Of a stretch of 64,000 nucleotides of DNA, positions 1 to 7,913 are shown piece by piece. Location: the NCBI RefSeq assembly GCF_019039035.1, contig NZ_JAHNZT010000008.1, positions 186,001-250,000 of the forward strand. Reading direction: 5' to 3'. Position 1 is the stretch's first letter. Every line of letters begins with the position of its first letter. This DNA is from Citreicoccus inhibens. GTDB lineage: Bacteria; Myxococcota; Myxococcia; Myxococcales; Myxococcaceae. Under the pieces are notes generated by a model. It was not told where the DNA came from, did not search any database, and was given only the letters and a program-made list of their open reading frames with translations. The position numbers were made by a program, and so were the translations under genes.

Positions 1-23
1 TGTCCCGAGGGCTGTGAGCGCCC

Positions 24-743
24 ATGTCGCGCCCGCGCCGCATCCTCGATGAGCCCGGTGGTGCCTCGGGCGAGCCGCCGCCGCCGGAACCGCGTCCCGG
101 TCCCCGGCCTCGCCCCTGGGTGTGCTACGGCATCATCGCGGGCGCGGTGGCGATGTTCGTGTTGGACCGCTCCCTGGCCCGGCCTCTCGTGGATGCGAAC
201 GGGACGACGGTGGGCTCGCTCGCCCCGCTGGCGCTCTTTGGCCCGCTGGTCCAGCGGGGCGAGTACTGGCGGATGCTCGGGGCCGTGTTCGAGCACGGCG
301 GCGCCATGCACCTGCTGTTCAACATGTCGGTGGTGGTGACGCTGGGCTTCACCCTGGAGCGCGGCATCGGGAGCCTGCGCTTCCTCGGGCTGTCGCTCGT
401 CACCGCGCTGGGGGCCGCCGCGTCGTCCCTCTACTTCAACTTCAACGTCGTGACGGTGGGCGCCTCGGGGATGATTCTCGGGTGGGGCGGCGCCATGCTG
501 CCGGTGGCCACCCGCCAGGGGCGGCGCGAGCTGGGCTTCTGGCTGGCGCAGGTGGCCGTCATCAGCCTGCTGCCCGGCGTGAGCTGGGCCGGACACCTGG
601 GCGGCTTCCTCTTCGGGCTCCCCTGCGGCCTGGCGCTGCGCATGGGCCCGCGCGTGTACGCCCGCGCGCTGCCGCTCATCCTGTTCATCACCGCGGTGGT
701 GGCGCTCCTGGCGGCCCACCCCGAGCGACGAGGCATTCCGTGA
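24..743 (+). CDS. Rhomboid-family intramembrane serine protease
   Basis: 239 aa integral membrane protein that probably cleaves membrane-anchored substrates within the bilayer. A Pro/Arg-rich cytoplasmic N-terminus (residues 1-32) precedes about six hydrophobic segments. The catalytic serine is in GASGMILG (S148) and the partner histidine in AGHLGG (H191). The upstream helix carries the typical H91/H96/N100 pattern ([12 protein letters not shown]), with N100 in the oxyanion position. Both catalytic residues are present, so it should be active. The TGA stop overlaps the GTG start of the next gene by four bases (GTGA), implying translational coupling. Substrate cannot be predicted. Confidence 0.88.
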   Translation: MSRPRRILDEPGGASGEPPPPEPRPGPRPRPWVCYGIIAGAVAMFVLDRSLARPLVDANGTTVGSLAPLALFGPLVQRGEYWRMLGAVFEHGGAMHLLFNMSVVVTLGFTLERGIGSLRFLGLSLVTALGAAASSLYFNFNVVTVGASGMILGWGGAMLPVATRQGRRELGFWLAQVAVISLLPGVSWAGHLGGFLFGLPCGLALRMGPRVYARALPLILFITAVVALLAAHPERRGIP

Positions 744-1351
744 CGAAGTCCGTGGGTGAAAACGTCCGCAGCGTCTGCGTCTTCTGTGGCTCGCGGCCAG
801 GGGCACGGCCTGAGTTCCTCGAGGCCGCCACGGCGCTGGGCCAGGAGCTGGCCCGCCGGGGCCTGACGCTCGTCTACGGCGGCGCGCGCGTGGGGCTGAT
901 GGGCGCCGTGGCCGATGGCGTGCTGAAGGCAGGCGGCCACGTGGTGGGCGTACTGCCGCGCTTCATGCGCGAGAAGGAGCTGGCGCACAGCAACCTGGGC
1001 GAGCTCATCTTCGTGGAGTCGATGCACGAGCGGAAGGCGCTGATGGCCGAGCGCTCCGACGCCTTCATCGCGATGCCCGGCGGCTTCGGGACGCTGGACG
1101 AGCTGTTTGAAATCACCACCTGGGCCCAGCTCGGCCTGCACCAGAAGCCCATGGGGCTCTTGGACGTGGGCGGCTACTTCCAGCCCCTGCTGGCCATGGT
1201 GCGCGGCATGGTGGACGCGGGCTTCGTCCCCGAGGCGCAGTCCATCCCCTACGCGGTGAGCCCGGAGGCCCATTCGCTGGTGGAGCGGCTGCTCCAGGGG
1301 CCTACCTTGCCCCGAGTGGAGAAGTGGCTGCGGCGGCCGGAGCAGACCTGA
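740..1351 (+). CDS. LOG-family protein (putative nucleotide 5'-monophosphate phosphoribohydrolase)
   Basis: 203 aa from the GTG that overlaps the preceding stop. Rossmann-like LOG fold with the signature PGGFGTLDE at residues 113-121 and the upstream conserved HERK (R98, K99). LOG enzymes split AMP or cytokinin-riboside monophosphate into ribose 5-phosphate and free base; many bacterial members are annotated as lysine-decarboxylase-like in error. The N-terminal [10 protein letters not shown] is the nucleotide-binding loop. A much longer in-frame reading from position 122 is only the shadow of the rhomboid gene. The gene converges with the minus-strand lipoprotein gene over a small hairpin. 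Confidence 0.87.
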   Translation: MTKSVGENVRSVCVFCGSRPGARPEFLEAATALGQELARRGLTLVYGGARVGLMGAVADGVLKAGGHVVGVLPRFMREKELAHSNLGELIFVESMHERKALMAERSDAFIAMPGGFGTLDELFEITTWAQLGLHQKPMGLLDVGGYFQPLLAMVRGMVDAGFVPEAQSIPYAVSPEAHSLVERLLQGPTLPRVEKWLRRPEQT

Positions 1352-1360
1352 GGGCGAGCA

Positions 1361-1378
1361 CCGCGCCTCAACGCGCGG
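1361..1378. terminator. Hairpin at a convergent gene junction
   Basis: CCGCGC at 1361-1366 and GCGCGG at 1373-1378 form a perfect 6-bp stem around a 6-base loop, 10 bases after the LOG stop. The loop contains the stop codon of the minus-strand lipoprotein gene (1368-1370). There is no T-run on either strand, so termination is an inference from position only. Confidence 0.3.
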
Positions 1379-1994
1379 AGACCTTCAGCTCGGCCTGTCC
1401 CAGCGTGGACGCCACGCGGAGCATGACGTGCTCGGTGCCGGGCGGAATCACCGGCTGGCCGTTGGCGAACGTGGTGGGGAAGCGCACGCGGTAGCCCACC
1501 CAGAACACGCTGGTGTACGGATAGTACGCCCGGAGGTTGAGGTCGGCGCGGCCTACACGGCGCACCTCCACCGGAGTCACTTCCCCCGAAGGCGTCACCA
1601 GCGCCAACCGCCAGATGGAGCGCTTCTGCGCGAAGTCGTCGTAGCGGTAGTCGTTGACGTGAACGCCGAGGAAGAACTCGTGGAACCTGGCCGCTTCCGA
1701 CAGCTCGTCCGCGAGCAGTGACTCCACCTTCGCGGCGGGCAGCACCTGAAAGAGCCCCTGGCGGCGCACGCGCGCCTCGCGGAAGGCCGGGGTCAGGAGC
1801 GTCGCGCCCGTGAAGATGCGCGTGTCGAAGCCATCGTAGATTTCGTCGCGCGCGGAGTAGCGATCCAACACCGTGCGGTAGGCCGCCTCGGCCTTGGGGT
1901 CATCCAGCGTGGGGGCGGGCTCACCGACGAGCGGCGGCGTGCTGGCACAAGCCCCCGACAGCACCACCAGCACCGCGACGAGCAGCCTTCTCAC
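1368..1994 (-). CDS. Predicted lipoprotein of unknown function
   Basis: 208 aa from the GTG at 1994, which overlaps the pyrE stop by four bases (GTGA). The N-terminus is a lipoprotein signal: MRRLLVAVLVVLSGAC with the lipid-accepting cysteine at residue 16. The mature part has no family I recognise; it is rich in aromatic residues and predicted beta strands toward the C-terminus and could be a small periplasmic or outer-membrane-facing protein. It is the last gene of the bacNOP-padC-pyrE run, and the coupled start suggests co-translation with pyrE. In-frame sequence upstream of 1994 is the shadow of pyrE. Confidence 0.75.
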   Translation of the reverse strand: MRRLLVAVLVVLSGACASTPPLVGEPAPTLDDPKAEAAYRTVLDRYSARDEIYDGFDTRIFTGATLLTPAFREARVRRQGLFQVLPAAKVESLLADELSEAARFHEFFLGVHVNDYRYDDFAQKRSIWRLALVTPSGEVTPVEVRRVGRADLNLRAYYPYTSVFWVGYRVRFPTTFANGQPVIPPGTEHVMLRVASTLGQAELKVSAR

Positions 1995-2557
1995 GGAATG
2001 AAGTCCTTGCGGGTGAACAGCGTGGTGAGCCGGTGGCCAGTGGCCTCCACCGCCTCGCGTCCCCCCTCCAGGCGATCCACGAGCGCGAACGCGCCGAGCA
2101 CCTTGAGCCCCTCGGACTGGGCGCGCTCGATGGCCTTGAGCGTGGAACCGCCCGTCGTCACGACGTCCTCGAGGATGGCGACCGGTGCACCCGGGCCCAG
2201 GGCCGAGAGCCCCTCGATCCACTGGCCCGTGCCGTGCCCCTTGGGCTCCTTGCGCACGATGAACGCATGGAGCGGCTGGCCCGCCAGGTAGCTGGTGAGC
2301 GCCACCGCCGAGGCCAGTGGATCCGCGCCGAGCGTCAGGCCGCCCGCGCCCACCGCGGTGGGGGCCTCGCGACGGATGGCGTCCAGGAACAGCCGGCCGA
2401 TGAGGAAGTGCCCCTCGGCGAGCAGCGCCGTGCGCTTGCAGTCGATGTAGAAATCCGACTCCTTGCCCGACGACAGCACCACGCGCCGGCGCTCGAAGGA
2501 GCGCTCCGTGAGCAGCTCCAGCAAACGGGTGCGATCGCGCGCGAGTGGCTCCACCAT
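1991..2557 (-). CDS. pyrE: Orotate phosphoribosyltransferase
   Basis: 188 aa, normal length for the family. It converts orotate and PRPP to orotidine 5'-monophosphate in pyrimidine synthesis. The PRPP-binding motif VAILEDVVTTGGSTL is complete, and the N-terminal loop GKESDFYIDCKRTAL fits OPRT. The catalytic loop lysines lie in RKEPKGHGTG. The start codon lies two bases after the padC stop, so it sits inside the bactofilin/PadC transcript, an unusual place for a housekeeping pyrimidine gene. The C-terminus overlaps the start of the downstream lipoprotein gene. Confidence 0.93.
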   Translation of the reverse strand: MVEPLARDRTRLLELLTERSFERRRVVLSSGKESDFYIDCKRTALLAEGHFLIGRLFLDAIRREAPTAVGAGGLTLGADPLASAVALTSYLAGQPLHAFIVRKEPKGHGTGQWIEGLSALGPGAPVAILEDVVTTGGSTLKAIERAQSEGLKVLGAFALVDRLEGGREAVEATGHRLTTLFTRKDFIP

Positions 2558-2559
2558 GA

Positions 2560-3603
2560 CTACAGACCCTCCAGGTACGCCACGAGCTCGGACGCGTACC
2601 GCAACTGCATCAACAACTCCGCCTTGCGCGATTCATCCAGCGCGGCGAACACATCCGCGAGCAGCGAGAGGTCCTGGTTGAGCGCGCCCATCCGCTGCGC
2701 GACGTCCCCTGCCAGCTCATCCGCGTCGACTTCTTCCTCGACGCCTTCGGGCGCCAGCGACTCCTCGGTCGCGAGCGCCTTCTCCAGCATGTCGCGCACG
2801 GGCGCCGTCAGCCGGCCCTCGGACTCCAGCGCCTCGCGCTTCGCCTCGAGGACCTCCAGGTCCAGCGGCTCCGAGTGGATGGCCTCGGCCAGCGACAGGA
2901 GCAGCGCGTCCTCGTCCGAGAGATGCTCGTGGACACGCGCCTGGACCTCGTCGCGCTTCAAGAAGCGCAGCGCCGCCACCCGGCGGAAGCCGCACACCAG
3001 CTGGTAGCGGTCGTCTCCCACCGGGCGCACGTCCACGGGGAAGAGCTGCCCCAGCCGCGCGATGTCGGTGGCCAGCCCGGAGATGTCCCCCTCGGCTCGC
3101 AACCGGAACCGCGGCGCATCCTCCAGCTTCTCCAGCGCGAGCATCACCGTGGAGACCCGCCCCACCCGGCGCGGCTCGCCCCGCGAGGGCTCCGCGTCGG
3201 ACGGTGGCTCGGACGCAGCCGGCGCATCCTCGGAGCGCGCGGCCACTTCGGAGCGCGCGGCCGCTTCAGAGCGCGCGGCCGCTTCGGAGCGCGCGGAGTC
3301 CTCGGCCACGGACGCCGCCGAGTCACCCACGGACTCGGTGCCCTGGCTGGCGGCCTCGGTGAGCGCGCTCGCCGCGGCCTCCGTGACGGAGGACGGCGCG
3401 GCGCTCCCCTCGCCCGACGGTGGCGGCCCCCCCTCGGACGCGGACTGCGCGGCCTCCGGTGGTGGCTGCGCGGTCTCTTCCGGACGCGGCGACTCCCCCG
3501 GGGAATGCGGCACGGCCGCCGCCTCGGGGGAGGTCGACGGCGGACTTCCCTCTGGCGTGCCCGTCATCCCTTCCTGTCCCTCAACCCTGTGCTCGGCGTC
3601 CAT
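2560..3603 (-). CDS. padC: PadC-like ParB/Srx-domain adaptor protein (ParA/bactofilin-associated)
   Basis: 347 aa. Residues 1-150 are a low-complexity Pro/Ser/Glu/Ala linker including a tandem ARSE-type hexapeptide repeat (about 104-126). A ParB/Srx fold occupies about 165-245 with the ParB-like box CGFRRVAAL (residues 204-212). The C-terminal ~100 residues are acidic and helical. In M. xanthus the gene after bacNOP encodes PadC, an adaptor that tethers ParA to the bactofilin scaffold and whose ParB/Srx domain binds CTP; gene order and domain content here match. ATG at 3603 has a GAGGGG ribosome site seven bases upstream. There is no obvious helix-turn-helix, so it should not be a DNA-binding ParB itself. 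Confidence 0.85.
   Translation of the reverse strand: MDAEHRVEGQEGMTGTPEGSPPSTSPEAAAVPHSPGESPRPEETAQPPPEAAQSASEGGPPPSGEGSAAPSSVTEAAASALTEAASQGTESVGDSAASVAEDSARSEAAARSEAAARSEVAARSEDAPAASEPPSDAEPSRGEPRRVGRVSTVMLALEKLEDAPRFRLRAEGDISGLATDIARLGQLFPVDVRPVGDDRYQLVCGFRRVAALRFLKRDEVQARVHEHLSDEDALLLSLAEAIHSEPLDLEVLEAKREALESEGRLTAPVRDMLEKALATEESLAPEGVEEEVDADELAGDVAQRMGALNQDLSLLADVFAALDESRKAELLMQLRYASELVAYLEGL
3232..3303 (-). repeat. Four 18-bp tandem repeats in padC
   Basis: Units begin at 3232, 3250, 3268 and 3286 on the plus strand; the first three share GAGCGCGCGGCC (positions 2-13 of each unit) and the fourth diverges at its end. They encode an Ala/Arg/Ser/Glu hexapeptide in the disordered linker of PadC. 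The unit is a multiple of three, so copy-number change would lengthen or shorten the linker without a frameshift. Confidence 0.8.
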
Positions 3604-3621
3604 GGTGGCACCCCTCGTCTT

Positions 3622-3659
3622 CCTGCCGCCGCGCCGCTTGAACTCGCGGCGCGGGCAGG
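3622..3659 (-). promoter_or_regulatory. Strong stem-loop between bacP and padC
   Basis: The core is a perfect 9-bp G/C stem (3629-3637 with 3646-3654) around an 8-base loop, extended by a further paired block with two single-base bulges. It lies in the 58-base gap just after the bacP stop and just upstream of the padC ribosome site. Possible roles are an RNA-processing or stabilising element that sets bacP and padC levels separately, or a partial terminator. Confidence 0.55.
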
Positions 3660-3661
3660 CT

Positions 3662-4357
3662 CTAGCGGGTCTTCTTCTTCACCACGACCTTCTTCTTCGC
3701 ACCAGCACCCATCAGCATGGGCGTTGGGGCGTTGGCACCGCCAGCCTGCTCGGTAGCCGCCGGACGGGGCTCAGGGAGCCGCGGCGCGACGGGGGCCGGA
3801 GGCGGAGGCGGAGGCAGCGGCTTACCGACCGGGCGGCTGACGACCGTCGGGGCGGGCGCGGCGCGCGGGGCCGGAGGCGGGGTCGGCGCGGGACGCGCGG
3901 GCGGAACCGGCGGCCGCGGCGGCGTGGCGCCCGGGCGAATGGTGGGGCGGGTGGTGGTGGTCGGACGCGCCACCACGGGGCGCTCGGCCGGCAGACGGCC
4001 CGGCTCCACGTCGCCCATGTCCACGCGGCCGCGGAAGCTGGCGCCGTCCACGATGATGACGCGCGGGGCGCGGATGTCGCCCACCATGCGGCCTTCGCGG
4101 GTCAGCTCCACGCTCTCGGTGGCGTTGATGTTGCCCACCACCACGCCGCTGACGATGGCGTTCCTCACCGCCACGTTGGCCTTCACCACGCCCGAGGGCT
4201 CGACGATGAGGGTCCGGCTGAGCGTCAGCTCGCCCTCGACGCGCCCGCGGACCGTGAGGTCCTCGTCACCCGTCAGACGGCCGCTGATGAGGATGGAAGG
4301 CCCCACCACGGTGTTGTCGACGGTGTTGCTCGCTCCCAGATCCTTCGCGGTGGCCAC
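3662..4357 (-). CDS. bacP: Bactofilin with long basic-ended C-terminal tail (BacP-like)
   Basis: 231 aa. Residues ~15-115 are a bactofilin beta-helix domain (repeated hydrophobic rungs, e.g. [17 protein letters not shown] and [18 protein letters not shown]). Residues ~116-231 are a disordered Pro/Ala/Thr-rich tail ending in [11 protein letters not shown]. It is third of three tandem bactofilins, matching bacP order in M. xanthus, where BacP places the small GTPase SofG and, with BacN/BacO, forms polar filaments that hold ParA-PadC. The GTG start lies three bases after the bacO stop. The tail is the obvious candidate for partner binding. Confidence 0.88.
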   Translation of the reverse strand: MATAKDLGASNTVDNTVVGPSILISGRLTGDEDLTVRGRVEGELTLSRTLIVEPSGVVKANVAVRNAIVSGVVVGNINATESVELTREGRMVGDIRAPRVIIVDGASFRGRVDMGDVEPGRLPAERPVVARPTTTTRPTIRPGATPPRPPVPPARPAPTPPPAPRAAPAPTVVSRPVGKPLPPPPPPAPVAPRLPEPRPAATEQAGGANAPTPMLMGAGAKKKVVVKKKTR

Positions 4358-4360
4358 GAA

Positions 4361-4684
4361 TCAGCGCTCCTTCATGTCCATGTCGACGTTGCCCTTGAAG
4401 GAGGCCCCGTCGGCAATGAGGATGCGCGGGGCCTTGATGTCGCCCACCACGCGGCAGTCCGTCTTCAGCTCGACCTTGTCGCTGGCGACGATGTTGCCCG
4501 TCACGCGGCCGGCGATGTCCACGTTCTGCGTCTCGATGTCCGCCTCGACGACGCCGGAGCCCTCCACGAAGAGGCTCTCCTTCAGGGAAATCTTCCCCTT
4601 GACGGTGCCCTGGATGACCAGGTCCTCGTCGCCGGAGATCTCACCGTCGATGACGATGCTCGAACCAATGACCGTATTCGCCAT
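4361..4684 (-). CDS. bacO: Bactofilin (BacO-like)
   Basis: 107 aa, almost only the bactofilin beta-helix core, with a short charged C-terminus. Key rungs are GDEDLVIQGTVKGKISLKE and GDIKAPRILIADGASFKGNV. Middle gene of the three tandem bactofilins; it should copolymerise with BacN and BacP into scaffolds near the cell poles. An ATG start follows a GAGGGG-like ribosome site about 13 bases away. No membrane-targeting helix is visible. Confidence 0.88.
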   Translation of the reverse strand: MANTVIGSSIVIDGEISGDEDLVIQGTVKGKISLKESLFVEGSGVVEADIETQNVDIAGRVTGNIVASDKVELKTDCRVVGDIKAPRILIADGASFKGNVDMDMKER

Positions 4685-4744
4685 GAGTGTTGTCCGCCCC
4701 TCTTGAAGGTGGTGCGCCTGGGAGCCCGGTTGGGCCGGTGGATG

Positions 4745-5086
4745 CTAGATGTCGTCCGGCAACTTCACGTCCATCTCGATGGAGCCGTTGAACACGGCGC
4801 CGTCCTCGATGACCACGCGCGGCGCCTTGATGTCGCCCGCCACCTTCGCCGAGGCGTTGATGGCCACGCGCGTGGACGCGTCGATGTTGCCGCTGGCCTC
4901 GCCATTGATGGTCAACTCCTCCGCGCGGATGTCCGCCTGGACGCGACCCGTGCCCTCGATGGTGAGGTGGTTCTTCAGGGCAATCTGCCCCTCCACCCGC
5001 CCTTCGATGACCAGGTCACCTCCACCCGTGAGGTTGCCCTTGATGACGATGCCCTTGCCGATGATGCCCGTCTCACCCGTTGCCAT
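4745..5086 (-). CDS. bacN: Bactofilin (BacN-like)
   Basis: 113 aa single-domain bactofilin, first of three in tandem. The repeated pattern GGGDLVIEGRVEGQIALKN and GDIKAPRVVIEDGAVFNGSI gives right-handed beta-helix rungs. Short polar termini, no membrane anchor. It lies 54 bases after the hydrolase gene stop on the same strand, so read-through from that gene or a promoter in the short gap is possible. Assignment as bacN rather than another bactofilin rests on the order bacN-bacO-bacP-padC. Confidence 0.86.
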   Translation of the reverse strand: MATGETGIIGKGIVIKGNLTGGGDLVIEGRVEGQIALKNHLTIEGTGRVQADIRAEELTINGEASGNIDASTRVAINASAKVAGDIKAPRVVIEDGAVFNGSIEMDVKLPDDI

Positions 5087-5140
5087 GCGGTGACCCTCGT
5101 CAAGCGCCTGCTCCGTCGGGAGCCGGGCGCTCTGATTATG

Positions 5141-5977
5141 TCAGAGATGCGCGGAGATCCAGCCGGAGATGTCCCGGAACACCTCTTCGCGCCCCACCTC
5201 GTTCAGAGGCTCGTGGCGCATGCCGGGATACTCCTTGAACTTCTTGTCCGCTGTACCCGCCGCCTCGAAGAAGGCTCGCGCCGCCGCCGGCGCCGCCACC
5301 CCATCCTCCGAGCCACACAGCACGAACAGCGGTACTTGAATCTTCGGCGCCAACAGCGCCACCTGGGCCTGGGCCTGGGTGGACTCGATGAACCAACGCG
5401 GCGTCACGGTCGGGTTGTACAGCGGGTCCTCGCGGACCGCGCGCTGCACCTGAACGTCGCGGCTCAGGTCCTCTGGCTTGAGCTCCGTCTTGAGCTGCAA
5501 CCACGGCACGGCCTTCCCCACCACGCGCGCGGCCAGGACCTTGAGGGCCGGCGGGGTGATGGCCAGCTTGAGGTATGGGGCTGACAGGACCGCGCCGGAC
5601 AGGCCCGCCATGCCGCGCGCCAGTTGGTGCGCCGCCATCAAGCCACCGTGGCTGTGCGCCAGGAGGAAGGTCTTCTTCGTCCCCGCCTCGCGACGCACCC
5701 GCTGCCAGAAGCCGTCCAGGTCGGCCAGATAGTCCGGCCACTTCGCGCAGTACCCGCGACGACCATCCGCCCGACCGTGCCCGCGATAGTCCACGCCATG
5801 CACCGCGAAGCCATCCGCCACGAGCGCGTCGATGACGGGGCGGTAGCGGCCCACGTGGTCACCATAGCCATGGAGCACGGCGACATGGGCCCTCGGCTCA
5901 CCTTCGGGCAGGTCCAGCGTCCAGAAGAGCCGGGTCTGATCCTTCGCGGTGAAGAAGCCTTCGTCGTGACGCGGCAT
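5141..5977 (-). CDS. Alpha/beta hydrolase (monoacylglycerol lipase / lysophospholipase-like)
   Basis: 278 aa. The nucleophile elbow is AHSHGG, the oxyanion loop HGYGDH lies near residue 35, the acid is probably the aspartate in CGSEDGVA, and the histidine is in GMRHEPLNE near the C-terminus, so the triad is complete. The DYRGHGRADGRRGYC segment is typical of monoglyceride lipase/serine aminopeptidase-S33 proteins. No signal peptide, so cytoplasmic. Natural substrate (mono-acylglycerol or lysophospholipid) is inferred from the family only. The neighbouring TPR gene ends outside it on the same strand. Confidence 0.87.
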   Translation of the reverse strand: MPRHDEGFFTAKDQTRLFWTLDLPEGEPRAHVAVLHGYGDHVGRYRPVIDALVADGFAVHGVDYRGHGRADGRRGYCAKWPDYLADLDGFWQRVRREAGTKKTFLLAHSHGGLMAAHQLARGMAGLSGAVLSAPYLKLAITPPALKVLAARVVGKAVPWLQLKTELKPEDLSRDVQVQRAVREDPLYNPTVTPRWFIESTQAQAQVALLAPKIQVPLFVLCGSEDGVAAPAAARAFFEAAGTADKKFKEYPGMRHEPLNEVGREEVFRDISGWISAHL

Positions 5978-5989
5978 AGAGGCGAGACC

Positions 5990-7870
5990 TTAGCGGCCCG
6001 TGGCGGCGGTGGATAGCGCCTTCAACTTCCGCTCGAGGCCCAAACGCTGATCGGCCGGCTCGGCCGCTTCGGGCTCCAGGGCCAACACCTCCACCGCGCG
6101 GCGCCAGACCCGGGCCGCGTCCGTGGAGCGCCGGGCCTGCGCGTAGGCGTCACCGAGGTGTTCGAGGATGACGGGCTCGTCCGGGGCCAGCTCGACGGCG
6201 CGCTCCAGCGCGTCCACGGCCCGTTGGGTCTCTCCGCGACGAAAGTAGACCCACCCCAACGAGTCGAGGAACGCCCCCGTGTCGGGGCGAAGCCGCAGCG
6301 CGCGTGAGACCAGCCGCTCGGCCTCGTCCAGCTCGCGCCCGGAGGACGCCAGGAGATAGCCCAGGAAGTTCATCGCCGAGGCGTGGTCCGGCTCCACCGT
6401 GAGCAGCTCACGAATCCGAGCCCGCGCGGCATCAAGCTGCCCCTGTCGCTCGAGCGCCGCGGCCAGCGCATAGAGCAGGCCCTGATCTCGCGGCGACTTC
6501 GCGAGCGCCCCATTCAAGAGCGCCAGCGCCTCGGCCCCCTTGCCCTGGCGCTCCAGCGTCGCGGCCAACGCGTCGTACACGAGCGGAGGGGAGGCGCTCG
6601 TCAGCGCTTCGCGCAGCAGGGCCTCCGCCTTGGCGGGCGCCCCACCCCGCTCCAGCGCTCGGGCGAAGAGGACGCGCAGGTCCATGTCCTCCGGGGCGTC
6701 CTGCTGCGCGGCGCGAAACAGCGCGAGCGCCCGCGCGTGCTCTCCGGCCAGGGAGAGACAGCGGGCCCGACGCGTGCGGGCATCCGCGAAGACCTCGGCG
6801 CTGGCGGGGACCTCCGCGAAGGCGCCGGCCGCATCGCCGAACCGGCGCTGACGTTCCAGCACCAGCCCCAGGTAGTACGGGAGCCGAGGCTCGCTCGGGG
6901 CCACCTTCCGCGCGGTGTCCAGCACCTCGGCGGCGGCGTCCGTCTGGCGTGCGGACAGATAGCTGAACGCCACGCGCACCGCCGTCTCCGGCTCGTCCGT
7001 CAGCGACAGCAAGCGGTCGAAGTACGCGCGCGCTCGAACGGGCGACCCCGCCTTGAGTGCCGCGCGGCCCGCGGCCAGCAGGACGTCATGGCGATCCGGA
7101 TCTCCCTGGAGCGCCTTCGCCAGCGCCTCCTCGGCTTCCGCCGCGCGGCCGGCTCCGTCATACAGGTGCGCCAGCGCGGTCCACGAGTCCACGTCGGCGG
7201 GGTCGCGCTCCGTGGCCTTCTGCAAGAGGCGCTCAGCGCGGGCCGGGTCGCCGCGCTCGGCCAGGGCCAACCCCAGTCTTTGGTATCCCGAGGCCTCCCC
7301 TGGGAGCGCCACCGCGAGCGCATCCACGACCTTCACGGCTTCGGCGGGCGCCCCGCCCTCCAGTTCGAGCTGCGCCAACACCAGATAGGCCTCGGGCTCG
7401 CGAGGACGCAATGACATGGCGCGACGCAGGTGCTGGCGAGCGCGAGTCAGGCGGCCCCCTTCGAGCAGCACGCGCCCCAACATCACGTGCGCCGCGTAAT
7501 ACGTCGGGGTCTTCTCCACGGCGCGCTTCAGCTCGCGCTCGGCGCGGTCGAGGTCTCCTGCCCGCGCGTACTCCTCGCCCAAGCGGGTGAGCAGCAGCGG
7601 GTTGCCATCATCGGTGGCCAGGGCCAGCCGCAGCTCGTCCACCGAGCCCCGGTGGTCGCCGTCCCAGTGCATCAGTCGGGACTGGAGGAAGTGTGCGTAG
7701 CTGGCGGACGATGCCGTCGAGCCGTCGTCCGAGGCGGCCGCGTCCATGGCCTCGCGCATGGCCTCGCGGTCTACCCGGGGCGGCTTCGCGCGGCCCGCCC
7801 CAGAAGCGCCCTCGGCGGTGAGGGCGCACAGCAGCAGGATGACACGGGCGGAGGTCAGGACGGGGCGCAC
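5990..7870 (-). CDS. Exported tetratricopeptide-repeat protein
   Basis: 626 aa. An N-terminal signal peptide (about 1-26, ending ...EGASGAG) is followed by roughly fourteen TPR units across residues 55-600, recognisable by repeated A-x-x-x-L-x-x-A and P-x-x-A patterns such as GEEYARAGDLDRAERELKRA. No enzymatic domain. Family members work as periplasmic scaffolds for protein complexes. It lies between the sgmT-like gene (43 bases upstream) and the hydrolase (12 bases downstream) on one strand. No partner is evident. Confidence 0.82.
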   Translation of the reverse strand: MRPVLTSARVILLLCALTAEGASGAGRAKPPRVDREAMREAMDAAASDDGSTASSASYAHFLQSRLMHWDGDHRGSVDELRLALATDDGNPLLLTRLGEEYARAGDLDRAERELKRAVEKTPTYYAAHVMLGRVLLEGGRLTRARQHLRRAMSLRPREPEAYLVLAQLELEGGAPAEAVKVVDALAVALPGEASGYQRLGLALAERGDPARAERLLQKATERDPADVDSWTALAHLYDGAGRAAEAEEALAKALQGDPDRHDVLLAAGRAALKAGSPVRARAYFDRLLSLTDEPETAVRVAFSYLSARQTDAAAEVLDTARKVAPSEPRLPYYLGLVLERQRRFGDAAGAFAEVPASAEVFADARTRRARCLSLAGEHARALALFRAAQQDAPEDMDLRVLFARALERGGAPAKAEALLREALTSASPPLVYDALAATLERQGKGAEALALLNGALAKSPRDQGLLYALAAALERQGQLDAARARIRELLTVEPDHASAMNFLGYLLASSGRELDEAERLVSRALRLRPDTGAFLDSLGWVYFRRGETQRAVDALERAVELAPDEPVILEHLGDAYAQARRSTDAARVWRRAVEVLALEPEAAEPADQRLGLERKLKALSTAATGR

Positions 7871-7913
7871 GCCCCCTGAACTCTACTCCGCCCGGCGCCC
7901 GCGCGCAGGGTGC

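Noticed and set aside
3062-5584. An 840-codon open frame on the plus strand across bacNOP-padC
   Set aside because: Antisense to four recognisable genes and made of low-complexity Arg/His/Asp sequence.
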